A DNA stretch of 37,070 bases from a virus. The stretch spans positions 1 to 37,070 of IMG/VR virus record IMGVR_UViG_3300012920_000108. The stretch is one strand, 5' to 3'. A model generated the notes under the pieces. It made no database searches. It saw only the letters and a list, made by a program, of their open reading frames with translations, and was not told the DNA's origin. Shown in pieces: positions 14,663-25,800 of this stretch (its first letter is position 1; the number at the start of each line of letters is the position of its first letter). A program made the translations under genes and the position numbers.

Positions 14663-16432
14663 ATGACGCAGACCTTACGTATATATGAACCAAGGATAGA
14701 TGAGAAGACATCTAAGATGGATGTAGGTGGGATGAGTATTGATGCAACAAACACAGTGACAGGTTTATTGTTTGGGTTAGCCAATCATAAAAGTAATAAG
14801 GCAAGAGAGTATTACTTCTGGAGATTGTGTGACGAACTATGGAACCATGATGAACTTCCTGAACCTCTGATGGTTAAGCATCCTTGGGCAGAGAGTATGA
14901 TACAAGCTGTTATACAAAATAAATATGTATCTATTGGTGGTGCTGCTTCATCTGGTAAGTCACACACTATGGCTGCATGGGGAATCCTGAACTGGTTAGC
15001 TGCTCCAAGAGATACTCTTGTTCTACTAACATCGACTACGTTACGTGAAGCGAGAAAAAGAATATGGGGTTCTGTTATTAGTTTGTTAACAGTGTTAGAT
15101 GGCGCACCATTTAAGATAAGAGATTCTATTGGTAACGTCGCTTACGTAAATGAGAATGGGACTCTCATAGAGAAAGCTGGTTTGAGTTTGATTGCAGCAG
15201 AACGTAGTAAGACTAGAGAAGCTGTCGGTAAGTTTATTGGAATCAAACAAAAGAATGTTATTTTGATTGCAGACGAGCTTTCAGAACTATCAACAGCAAT
15301 TCTTCAAGCAGGTCTATCTAACTTATCAAAGAACCCATCATTTAGTTTAGTTGGTTTATCAAACCCCGCTTCTCGTTGGGATGCTTTTGGTGAGTGGAGT
15401 GAACCAGCACAAGGCTGGGATTCTATTGATCCAAATACAGAAGATAGTTGGAAAACAAAATGGGGAGGTCTTTACAAAAGATATGATGGGGAAAGATCTC
15501 CTAACATACTCGCTGGTGAAACAATCTACCCTTGGCTCCCTACAGAAGAAAAGATAGAGGAAGACAAAGCACTGCTGGGGCAAGAGAGTAGAGGTTACTA
15601 TCGAATGGTACGTGCTGTATTCTTTGACTCTGATGAAACCGATGGAGTTTATACAGACGCTGAATTAGTTAAGTCAGGAGCTATGGGTAGCATAGAATGG
15701 GAGGGAACTCCTACACCCATTGCTGGTTGTGACCCCGCATTTACTAACGGTGGTGACCGAACAATACTATATACTGGTTATGTTGGGTATGATAAGTCTG
15801 GTCAATTTGTTTGCCAGCTTGATGAAGCAATAGCTCTTACTGACGATGCCACCAACAAAGCCGTCCCCCGATCTTATCAGATTGTTCAGCAGATAAAGGA
15901 CGAGTGCAAGAAGAGGAAGATACTCCCAGCCAACTTAGGAATCGACTCCACAGGTGCAGGTAGTCCTTTGGCTGATATTCTTGCTGCTGAGTTTGGTGAT
16001 GATATTCTTCGTGTTTCATTTGGTGGAAAAGCTTCTGACAAACGAGTCAGCACTAATAGTAAACTGGTAGGTAATGAACTGTATGTCAATCGAGTTACTG
16101 AACTTTGGTTTGTGGGTAAAGAATTCTGTAGAACTAACCAGTTATTTGGTATTACTAATGAGTTAGCTCAAGAAGTTGTAGGTCGTAAGTACGATATGGT
16201 CAAAGGTTCTACCCTTAGAATGAAGCTAGAATCCAAGCCAGATTATAAAAATCGACTAGGAAAATCTCCTGACTTAGCTGATGCTGCTTTTATCTGTATT
16301 GATGTCGCAAGGCAACGTCATGGTCTTGTAGCTGTAGAGCCTCTTGATTTAGGAGACAAGGTACAGGGATCAAGGCGCAGGAGGTCTATAAAACAGCTTA
16401 CAGGCGTACTAACAAATCAACCTCTCGCTTAG
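14663..16432 (+). CDS. terL: Terminase large subunit (589 aa)
   Basis: The N-terminal packaging ATPase has Walker A GGAASSGKS (92-100) and Walker B ILIADE (199-204). The C-terminal nuclease shows the three acidic sites GCDPAF (D356), GIDSTG (D427) and SPDLADAAF (D536, D539), as in RNase H-like terminase nucleases. It pumps DNA into the procapsid and cuts the concatemer. It is the first gene of the plus-strand block and its ATG has no strong ribosome binding site. The next genes encode large virion-type proteins rather than a portal. Confidence 0.93.
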   Translation: MTQTLRIYEPRIDEKTSKMDVGGMSIDATNTVTGLLFGLANHKSNKAREYYFWRLCDELWNHDELPEPLMVKHPWAESMIQAVIQNKYVSIGGAASSGKSHTMAAWGILNWLAAPRDTLVLLTSTTLREARKRIWGSVISLLTVLDGAPFKIRDSIGNVAYVNENGTLIEKAGLSLIAAERSKTREAVGKFIGIKQKNVILIADELSELSTAILQAGLSNLSKNPSFSLVGLSNPASRWDAFGEWSEPAQGWDSIDPNTEDSWKTKWGGLYKRYDGERSPNILAGETIYPWLPTEEKIEEDKALLGQESRGYYRMVRAVFFDSDETDGVYTDAELVKSGAMGSIEWEGTPTPIAGCDPAFTNGGDRTILYTGYVGYDKSGQFVCQLDEAIALTDDATNKAVPRSYQIVQQIKDECKKRKILPANLGIDSTGAGSPLADILAAEFGDDILRVSFGGKASDKRVSTNSKLVGNELYVNRVTELWFVGKEFCRTNQLFGITNELAQEVVGRKYDMVKGSTLRMKLESKPDYKNRLGKSPDLADAAFICIDVARQRHGLVAVEPLDLGDKVQGSRRRRSIKQLTGVLTNQPLA

Positions 16433-16478
16433 ATTTGAGCGGTTGCCTTTAGCTGAAATAGCAGTAAATTTATAGGAT

Positions 16479-18491
16479 ATGGCTAAAGCTAAAAAGGAAT
16501 ACGAAAGTCCCCTATCTAAAGAGGATTTTGTAGATGGCAAGCCTTGGTGGGCAGACCTTTGGGATAAAGGTCAATTAACCAAAGAACAAGAAAAGTTAAT
16601 CTTAGAGGGGAAAAGTGACCTCGCTAAGAAAATTAAAACAAAAGCAGAACAATCGTATAAAGATTCAGATAGATATAACAAACAATTAAAGGCCGTTGAA
16701 ACAGCAGAGACTGCAATAGATGTAGGCTCTTTAGTTCTGGGTGCGCCCGCACTTATAAAAGGAACAGGAAAATTAGCTTATAAAGCAGCAACACAACCAA
16801 AACCAATGAAACTTTTACTAAAGCAACTTACAAATAAAAAAAAGGAGTTAGCATTTCCTAAAGAAAAACCACCTGTCAAAAGAGGTAGAAAACCTCAAGA
16901 GAAACTAACTGAAATTGAAAAGGTTGCGAAAGAAAAGGGAGTTACTAAGCAAGAAGCTGCTGTTGGTACTTCACCACAAGTAAAAGCTAGTAGATCTGAA
17001 AACCCTGCTAGATTACTTGGTTCACCTGAAGCAAGATCTAGAAGAGTTAAAGAGGCTATTGATCGAAAAGATAAGAAGGAAGCGATTGCAAAAGCTAGTA
17101 AGACTATAACACAAAAGAAAACACCACCTACTAGTAGAACTAAACGTGAACTTGATGATGATGTTATTAAAGGATCTAATAAGGCTAGGGAGGCTGAGTA
17201 TAGAAAGAGGGTTAAACCTATACGAGACAAGAATGAGGAAATTGCAGCCCGTAATAAAAAAGCACAGGATGAGTATGCCAAAAAGTTAGCTGTTTATAAT
17301 AAACGCAAGGCTGCGGGAGGTCGTCCTAGAAAACCAAAGGAACCAAAATTTGAAGAACCATTAGAATTTCCCCCACTTTATTTAAGAAGAGAAACTGGTG
17401 TTAAACCACCAACAAAGAAACCTGCTGATACTAAAGCTGCTGCAAAGGATACTACTCCTTCACCACAAACTCCTAAAGATAAAGGTGTTCAACCTACCAA
17501 ACAAGGTGATACACCTAAAGCTACATCACAAGCAGATGATGTAGCTACAACACCCAAAGGGGATACACCTAAAGCTACATCACAAGCAGATGATGTAGCT
17601 ACAACACCCAAAGGTGATACACCTAAAGGGGATACACCTAAAGCTACATCACAAGCAGATGATGCAGCAGCACAACGAGAAAAGTTCCCTGAATTTTTTG
17701 ATACTCCCCCACCTAAAAATATTAGAATGCCTAAAGAAGCTGACGTACCAGCTCCAACAGGATCTAAAAATCCTTTCAAGACTAGTGGGCAAATAAATAT
17801 AATTAAAGGTGCAGCTAGAAAAATTAAAGGTGTAGATGGTAAAAAAGTTGCTGACTACGCTGGTGGTGCTTTAGGTCTTGGGGCAACGGGGTATGGAATT
17901 AGTAAAGGGATGTCTTTGTTTTCTGGTGATGATGAAAAAGAAAAATCAAATAAGGTAAATCAAACCAAAGATAAGAAGACTACCGATGTTGCTTCAGCAG
18001 GTACAGTAGCACCAAAAGGTACTACGAGAGGAATAGACCCACTAACAGGTGAGCCTGTAAGCAGAAAACCGTTTTCATTAACACCACCTAAAGCTACAGA
18101 GGTAGCCAATACTCCACAAGCTGATAAGATAAGCCCTGAATCTGGTAATGCTCCAGCTAACCAAACTGATCCAGCAGAACCAAAACGTCTTCAATCTGAA
18201 ATAGATTTAGCTAATGCTAAAAATAGATCTAAGATAAGAGAGATTGAGATAGCTGATCAGAAAAGAAAAGAGGAAGAAGAAACCCGTAGAAATCTAAGAG
18301 ACTCTGTTAATACGAGAGGATATGCAGGTGGGTTTGGTCAATATCAAGCAGACCTTGAAACTATGAGGGTTACTAGACAAAGAGAAATGGCAAGAGACCA
18401 GCCTATAGGACTTGGTTATTTAAGATCGGGGGCAGAAGTTGATGCTCAAAACAGGATGAGAAGGTTTAGACTTAAAAATAAAATTGCTTAA
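16479..18491 (+). CDS. Lys/Pro-rich low-complexity protein, probable virion-associated (670 aa)
   Basis: The product is highly charged and largely disordered. It has a short apolar segment near residues 84-96 (AIDVGSLVLGAPALIKG), a long basic middle and a Thr/Pro/Ala tract built on a repeated 18-residue unit (GDTPKATSQADDVATTPK). A Gly-rich apolar stretch follows (YAGGALGLGATGYGISKG), then a charged helical end (IREIEIADQKRKEEEETRR). Coupled by an 8-nt overlap to the next gene and set between terL and the giant protein, it is probably an internal or ejected virion protein. No homologue recognised. Confidence 0.5.
   Translation: MAKAKKEYESPLSKEDFVDGKPWWADLWDKGQLTKEQEKLILEGKSDLAKKIKTKAEQSYKDSDRYNKQLKAVETAETAIDVGSLVLGAPALIKGTGKLAYKAATQPKPMKLLLKQLTNKKKELAFPKEKPPVKRGRKPQEKLTEIEKVAKEKGVTKQEAAVGTSPQVKASRSENPARLLGSPEARSRRVKEAIDRKDKKEAIAKASKTITQKKTPPTSRTKRELDDDVIKGSNKAREAEYRKRVKPIRDKNEEIAARNKKAQDEYAKKLAVYNKRKAAGGRPRKPKEPKFEEPLEFPPLYLRRETGVKPPTKKPADTKAAAKDTTPSPQTPKDKGVQPTKQGDTPKATSQADDVATTPKGDTPKATSQADDVATTPKGDTPKGDTPKATSQADDAAAQREKFPEFFDTPPPKNIRMPKEADVPAPTGSKNPFKTSGQINIIKGAARKIKGVDGKKVADYAGGALGLGATGYGISKGMSLFSGDDEKEKSNKVNQTKDKKTTDVASAGTVAPKGTTRGIDPLTGEPVSRKPFSLTPPKATEVANTPQADKISPESGNAPANQTDPAEPKRLQSEIDLANAKNRSKIREIEIADQKRKEEEETRRNLRDSVNTRGYAGGFGQYQADLETMRVTRQREMARDQPIGLGYLRSGAEVDAQNRMRRFRLKNKIA
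17505..17668 (+). repeat. 54-bp in-frame tandem repeat
   Basis: Full units lie at 17505-17558 and 17559-17612. A 15-nt fragment (17613-17627) and a further partial unit (17628-17668) follow. Units are nearly identical and encode the linker unit of the 670-aa protein, so copy number probably varies between relatives. Confidence 0.9.
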
Positions 18492-19857
18492 TATGCCATC
18501 AGGATTTACATCACGTTCAGCACAATCTGTTAGACGACTCGGTCCAGAGTCTAGTAGAAAACTACGTATTGCAGAGGAGTTAAAAGATAAAGGTTTTACG
18601 AGAGCTGCAAATGAAGTTGCTTATGAAGCAGCTCAGATCAAAGCCTCTGAGTCTCCAATAGATACTCCAACACAGAGGAGAGCTAGGGAAGCTGCCAAAG
18701 AAGCTATTGCCATAGGACAACAAGCTGCTATAAAAGGAGACTTTGACCCAGCAGCCGTCGTAGCTCCTATGAAACAACAGTTCTTTGGAGCAGTAGCAAA
18801 CTTACCTAAACAACAAAGGGCTGATTTGTTGAATAGGTTTGAGCCACAGTTCCGTAAACAACGTATGGATAATATGGCAGAGCAACAGAGTTTCTTACAA
18901 CTCAAGGATGCTCAAAGGAAAGCAAAGATCAATCAAGACATCGATGCTGTAAAAGTACAAGTGCAACAGAGGTTAGCTGAGATAGATCCATTGGCTCCTG
19001 CTAAAGAACAGTCACGACAAATACAAAATATTGTTAGGCAGAACCCTTCTGTGTTAGGTGATATGCCTACAGTCCGTAACATCAACCTGATGTATGACCC
19101 AATCAACAGGGAGTTATCTGCACAGCAGGGTAGGGAGTCTTCTCAGTTTCAAGCAGGTATTAGCACAATAAGTTCTTTAGCTAACAAAGGCGTATTTAAA
19201 CCTGAGTTACTCAAAGCGATAAATTCAGGAAAAGAATTTGATACTGTTATGCAAGAAGCTGCTGCTATAAATCAAAGGCTAAATGCACGGACAGCTAATA
19301 CTGATTTCCAAGAGGACTTACTTACTCAACTTCAAAAAGGAACTGTAGCTGATATTGATGCAGTGGCAAATCAAGGAGCCTTTAATGAAGCAAGTGCTAA
19401 TACAATTTTAGAATTAAACCTTTTACGTAACATAAAGAATAGAGAAGAAAAAGGAGAATCCGTAGATGTCCGTCTGAAACAAATTGAACAGTTCAAAAGT
19501 TTTGGTAAAACCATTTTATCTATGGCAGGTTATAAAAGAACTGAGGGCTCAGACTTTTCAAACCAAATAAAAGGCGCACTTACTTATTTCTTTAGTGTGT
19601 ACAGAGGTGGTGCTGAAGAAATATATAAGAATTTAGGTGGTGGCTTTCCATTATCAACAGATAAAAAAGGCAACGTAATTACTTTACAACAAGCCGTTGG
19701 TACGAGACCCACTAAGGTATCTATTGAAAAGGCTATAATAAAAGAAATAGATACACCTGACGAATACCAAGGATTTTTAACTGCTTTAGGAGCTAAGATC
19801 GCTTTTGGAGGTAAAGAAAAACTTAGCGACGCAGAAAAAATACCTTCAAAGTTTTAA
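18484..19857 (+). CDS. Helical virion-type protein (457 aa)
   Basis: The start overlaps the previous gene by 8 nt. The protein is Ala/Gln-rich and almost wholly helical (for example RRAREAAKEAIAIGQQAAIK and FRKQRMDNMAEQQSFLQLK), with no enzyme motif. Size, composition and position just before the giant protein resemble the smaller internal core or ejection proteins of short-tailed phages. This is inference from order and composition, as no family is recognised. Confidence 0.5.
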   Translation: MLNMPSGFTSRSAQSVRRLGPESSRKLRIAEELKDKGFTRAANEVAYEAAQIKASESPIDTPTQRRAREAAKEAIAIGQQAAIKGDFDPAAVVAPMKQQFFGAVANLPKQQRADLLNRFEPQFRKQRMDNMAEQQSFLQLKDAQRKAKINQDIDAVKVQVQQRLAEIDPLAPAKEQSRQIQNIVRQNPSVLGDMPTVRNINLMYDPINRELSAQQGRESSQFQAGISTISSLANKGVFKPELLKAINSGKEFDTVMQEAAAINQRLNARTANTDFQEDLLTQLQKGTVADIDAVANQGAFNEASANTILELNLLRNIKNREEKGESVDVRLKQIEQFKSFGKTILSMAGYKRTEGSDFSNQIKGALTYFFSVYRGGAEEIYKNLGGGFPLSTDKKGNVITLQQAVGTRPTKVSIEKAIIKEIDTPDEYQGFLTALGAKIAFGGKEKLSDAEKIPSKF

Positions 19858-19890
19858 CAAATAAACACATAATCCCTAAACATAACTGCT

Positions 19891-22800
19891 ATGACAGAAG
19901 ATGATAATCAGGGGGTAGACATCTATACCCTTCTCGACGACTCCAATACCCCAATCGACGAGGCTTTAGATAGGCAAGAATGGACTACTACTTACGGGCA
20001 AGGTATTGAAAGTGAGCCACAACAAGTATTTGCTTACGGAAATTATTTAAGAAACTTTAAAAGAGAAAGAGGTAGTTTGTTCATAGAAGATGAGCGAGCT
20101 ATCAGGCAGTCGGTTCAGGATACTATCAAACAAATAGATCCTGAATATAAAATATCAGATTACACAGGGACTGTGGATACAGATATAGCTTTGGTACGCA
20201 CAGCCTTTGGCGAACAAGCAGGACAAGATGTACAAAGTATCATAGATAATGGAGGGAGTAGGGAAGACTTAGATGATTATGTTAACGATGCTAAGTCTTA
20301 CTTAGTAGATATGGACTATCTAAAGTTTGCTTCCCTTAAAAAAACTAATGACAACGGGGAAGTGTTCTATGATTTAATAGGTAGCCCTAACATACAAGAT
20401 CAAGAACAGGCACTTAGTGATTCCCTTAGTCTAGGAGCTGTAAGAAATCGTGACCTCTGGCAAGTACAATCAGGAATGACTGAGGAGTATGAGGGAGTTA
20501 GTAGATTCAAAGGAATAAGGTATAATAAAATAGGAGATGCTTTTGCTGAAGCATCCAAAGATGAAGATGACCCTGATGCTTTTGTAAATTTAATTAAGGA
20601 AGCTAAAGAATTCTTTAGTCAAAAAGATGCTGATCCCTCTGCCCTGATTACTAATGCCAGAACCCTGCTTGGTAATTCATATGCCAAAGGCAGAACTATC
20701 GGGGCTGATATTGCAAGGAACAGGTTTCAGGATGCAGAAATCATTGCTACTCTAGAAAACATAGCAGAGGCTGAGAGGTATAACAAAGGGGAGGTTGCTT
20801 ATGTTACCAACCGAACAAAGATAGCAGACAATATTAAGATAACTAAAAGTGGTCTAGCAATAGCCCACAAAAATCTTTTATTGAACCGAGTAAATTTTCA
20901 GACTGCTGTTGAAGCGAAGGAAGAACTTACAGAAACACAAAAGCAACAGTTATATAACACAAGAACATTATACTTAACTAATAGCTTCGGTGCTTTCGAT
21001 GAACTGTTTAGTGAAGGGACTGTAGATAAGAAGTGGTTGAAAGCCAAAACTGAAAGAGGTTCAAAAACAAATGCAGAAGTTCTGGATGATTTCTTATCTG
21101 ACCCTAAGAACTATAGTAGATTTAAAAATAGAATAGGTGCTATCAGTGACTCTATCGTAGATTCCTTTTCAGGATTAGTTGCTGTGTTACCTGCTTTACT
21201 GAACAATCAGAAAGCTATTGATTTCTTAGTTGAGCAAGAAGAAGGCAGACAGAATAGGCGTAATGTAGCTGAAGTCTTTGGAGATAAGTTTGGTATAGGG
21301 ATGGATGTAGCTACAACTTTATTCCCCGCAGTTGTTGACATAGGGGCTACAGTATTAGCAAGTTCTACTACTTTAGGTGCTGGTGGTATTGCTTATCTGT
21401 CTGCTAAACAAGGAGCTAAACTAACTACAAAAGGTTATGTAAAAAGCATGGCGGGAGCTGCTCTTACTAGACAATTTGGAGAGACAGCTAAAGATACTGC
21501 TCTAAGATTAGAAGCTTCTAAAGTTATTAAGCTACAAACCAGTGGGGTAGTAACTGAAGGTGTTACAGAAGCTATTGAATCATATAACAAATTGATAGCA
21601 AACAAAGCAGTAGTCAATCGTGTACAGAATACAGCGATTTTCTTAACGGCTGCTAACAGATCAGCAGGTAATACATATGCTACTGTCTATAGCAATCTAG
21701 ATGGTGACCATTCAGAGAAACATGACAAAGCTTTAGGGGCTGCTTTACTAGCAGGAGCTGCAACAGGCATCATAACTACTGGATTTAGTGCGATAGGTAG
21801 AGGTGGTCTTGAGAATGCTTTTCTTAGAGGAGCTACTTTTAACCAACAGAAGTTTGTTCTTGAGCGTATGGCTAGAACTAAACTAACAAAGGTAGACGCT
21901 GAGAACGTAATAAGAAATACATTATCAAAAAGAATAAAGGAACTTTCAAAGAATAGGTTTGGTACTTTTTATAATAGCTTCGTCAAAGGGGGAGCTGAAG
22001 AATTTGTTGAAGAAGCTATAGATGATTTCGTAAACGCTTTCATTGTTGATGCTGCTCTAGACGCAGACACACCAATGATTGAAAAGGTATCTGGTGCTTT
22101 ATACTCTGGTTTAATTGGTGGGATTATTGGATCAGGAGCTACTACTGTACGTGCCATAAGTGATAGTAGACAAAGTATAACTACAGGGCAGTTAGCAGAA
22201 TTTCAATTTGAAGAAGAGACTAGATTAGTAGAGACATTAAAAGCTAAAGAGGCTCCTTTAACAGCAGCTTTAGTTGAAAGTCGTATACGTGATTTAGTAA
22301 GAGACCCTTCTGCTGCACTTACTCCAGAAGAAGAAATAGCTGTTGCAGCAGAAAGACAAGGAGTTCCTGTTGAGGAGTATGTCGAGCCTGTAAAAGAAGG
22401 TGTTGAGCTACCCCCCGAAGTTATGGCAGGGGTGATACCAGAAGGTAGTACTGCTGAAGATTTGTTAGCGGGCAACATACCTACTAAGAAACAAGAAAAA
22501 GAAATAATAGATTCTACACTAGATGGTACTGTCAACCCAGAGGAGGAAGAACAAAACCAAGATAACGCTAAACAAAGTAACTTAGAATCTCAGTTGGAGG
22601 CTGCTCCTGAATTTGAATATAGTAAAAAAGGATTATCAAAAGATGACCAAGCGGTACGTCAGTTAACACAAGACTCTATAGCAGACCTAACTAAACAAGC
22701 AGATCAGTTTGGGGTTGATTTCCGTTTGGTTACACAAGCCGACAGGGAAGCTGCTACTGAAAGAGGAGATCGTTTAAAACCATTCCAAGTAGTTCCGAGT

Positions 22801-25800
22801 GCGTCTGGTAACTACGTACTAATAGATCCAGTAGGGGTAGCTGCTTTGATAGAAGGTAAATCTTCTTTTAGTGCGAAGAAGATAACGAGGGCTTTGATGT
22901 CCGAGGAGATAGCACACCTCGCTGCTTTAGATAACATGACTAATGAAGAAGTCATGGAGATATATCAGTCGTTGCCTTCGTCTACAATACAAAACACCAT
23001 CAATACTTACTATCAGAACAGTGCTTCAAGAGAAGCAGCTAGAGCTAGACTAGCAAGCACTGATGAGTCAGAAGCGAATCAAGAAGGGTATAGGCTTACT
23101 CAAGAGTTTCTAAGAATGGAAGCGCAGAAATCTGTTCGAGGATATACAACGGAACAAGACTTCGCTTTCTATAGGAACAATCCAAGTATACTCAGGTCTC
23201 TGATGAGATACTTAAAGTCTTTTGTAGAAAGACTAACTAAAAATTTAAAGTCAGATAATAACAATCCTTACTTATCTATGGGTATAAATAGGGTTGTTAC
23301 TATGTACAACCAAATGAGGAAAGGGTTTAGGTCAGACATGGTAAAGACCTTTGACCCAAACAACCCACAAGAAAATTTATCTATCTTACAATCACAGATC
23401 TATGTAGATCCTGAAGAACCTTTAGATAGTGTAACAGGACTAGATTCAGAAATAGAATCTGAAGAAGGGGCAAGTAAACTATTGATGCGGTTCGGAGATC
23501 TAACTGGAATGTTAGAGCTACCACTCCTCTACTCAGGTAAATACAGAGGCAGATACAAAGGAGGGCTAAGTAAATTCTACAACAAGATCGTTGGCTCAGA
23601 AGACCCAAGACTAAGGAAGTTATATGAAAACGAAATCCAGTTACGCAACACTATCTTTGATGAGGTAGAACTATATAGGAAAAAATTAGAAGAGCTTGTC
23701 GCACAAGAGTATCCAGATGGAAACGCCCCAACAGAACTATTTAAATTAATAACAGGAGAGGGTGCTTCTACTAGACTAAGTGATGATAATGCATCAGAGA
23801 TAGAAATGTTCTTTTTAGAACAAGAACAAACACTAGATAGAGCAAGGCAAAGCGAACTACGTACTGAGTTTTCAGAATTTAAAGTAAACCAAATCATATT
23901 GAAGTATGAAGGGCTATTTGATTTACTTGCTGAAAGAAAAGATAAAGCGTACAAGAATGCTTTTGAGGCACAGAAGAATAGGATATCTAGAGAAAGGAAT
24001 GATGCTATCGAACAGCTTGGTGGTTTTGAAGCAGATGGTGTTACACCTAAAGGAGAGTTAGCAAAACATTTATTGTCCTTGAGAGAAAAGGTAGATGCTT
24101 TTTCTAAAAAAATTAAAGAACTCTACCCTAATAATCCCGAAGCAAGTAAAGAACTTAATGCAACTATTGATCACAACTTAGGAATCTATATAACCAAATC
24201 ATACAAACTATTCTCAGAAGCTGGTTATGCTCAGAAGGTTATGGAAGAACCTGAGTATGCAGGTATCAGAGAAAGAGTAGCTGACTTCTTCAGAGAGCAA
24301 TACATTTATCACAGATCTAGGGAGATATATAAGGGAGGTGCTACTAATCTAGCAGGTACAAAAATTAAAGCTACTTCTCTGATGGACGCAGAGCTTATAG
24401 CTGAAAAAGAAATAACAGATTCTACAGAAGGAGAAGAAGGCAGACCCATCATCATTGAAAATATGATGCTAGATTTCTTAGCTTCATATGCTCCAGATGG
24501 TGCAGGATTTGGTTTACCCAAAGTAAACTATCAGTGGAAAGAAAGATCACAGAGCATAACTAAAACATTAAAAGAAAAACTAGAGAAGAGAGAAGATATC
24601 CCTGCTGTACTCAAAGACTTTTTAGGAGAAGAAGCAGACGCTACTGGATACAATGCGATACTTAAAACATATATGCACGTTGGTGTTATGGCAGCCCACC
24701 AAGCTTTCATTAAGAATATCTATACGCTTGGGCGTAACCCAGAAAACAAATGGATTCTAAATGCTGAAGAGCTTAGTCAGTTACCAGCAGAAGAAAGGTT
24801 TGAGGATGCTGAAAACAGGACAGGTAATAAGTGGCAACGGATACAAGCAGGAACGGATGAGAGATATGATCCTTTTATGAGCGAGGGAGTTCATTTATAT
24901 GCACCAAAAGATTTGGTACAATCTGTACAGAACATTGCAGATAGTATGAACTACTCTTTGAACGATGCCGATCAAGTAGTTTCCGCTACAACAAAAGTAC
25001 TAGCACAAATAACTGGTGGTTCGATGGCTCTTAAAACTTTGGGTTCTGTAGGTTTCTATCTACGAAACGCATTAGGTAACGCTACCTACTTCGCTATGTC
25101 TCAAGGGATGTTCAATCCTTTCAAGATGTCTAAGACAGCTTGGAAAGAGTTCACTAGGAAAAACTTTTTCTTAGGTAAGAAAGCTGAAGATATCGAAGCT
25201 GCTTTCTCTGAGCTATCTGCTTTGGGAATCATCAATGATGAGGTAAGACCTAAGATGATTGATGAACTTGTGTTCGGTGAGAAAGATGCCACTGAACTCA
25301 TGCAGGAGCTATCTGATAATTTAGATATCGTTTCTAAAACAAAAGAGACAGTTGGTGAACTTAAAGGTAAAAGTGATGAAGCGTACAAAAGACTTAGGGA
25401 ACTATCTGCATCGATGGATACTTTCTACAAGATATACTATTACGGAAATGAGTTAGAGGTTCTGAAGAAAGCTAGGGCAAGAAAGAATGGCGACATCTAC
25501 GAGACCATGTCTGACTACGACCTCAAAAGAATGGCAGCAGATAAAGTTAAAGCAACTGCTCAGTCATATAGTCAGGCAATACCTTTAGTAAAAGGATTAG
25601 CAAAGTCTCCTTACGGAGTTATGTTCGCCCCATTCTTGAGGTTCAAGGGAGAGGTTGTTCGTATCGTTGTTAACACTTTGAATTTAGGTATCAAAGAAAT
25701 AAAAGATTCCAATCCTGTAATTAAAACTAGAGGGATTAAAAGACTGACTGGTTTAAGTTCAGTTATGATAGTTGGTTCCGCAGGTATAGCAGCTCTTACT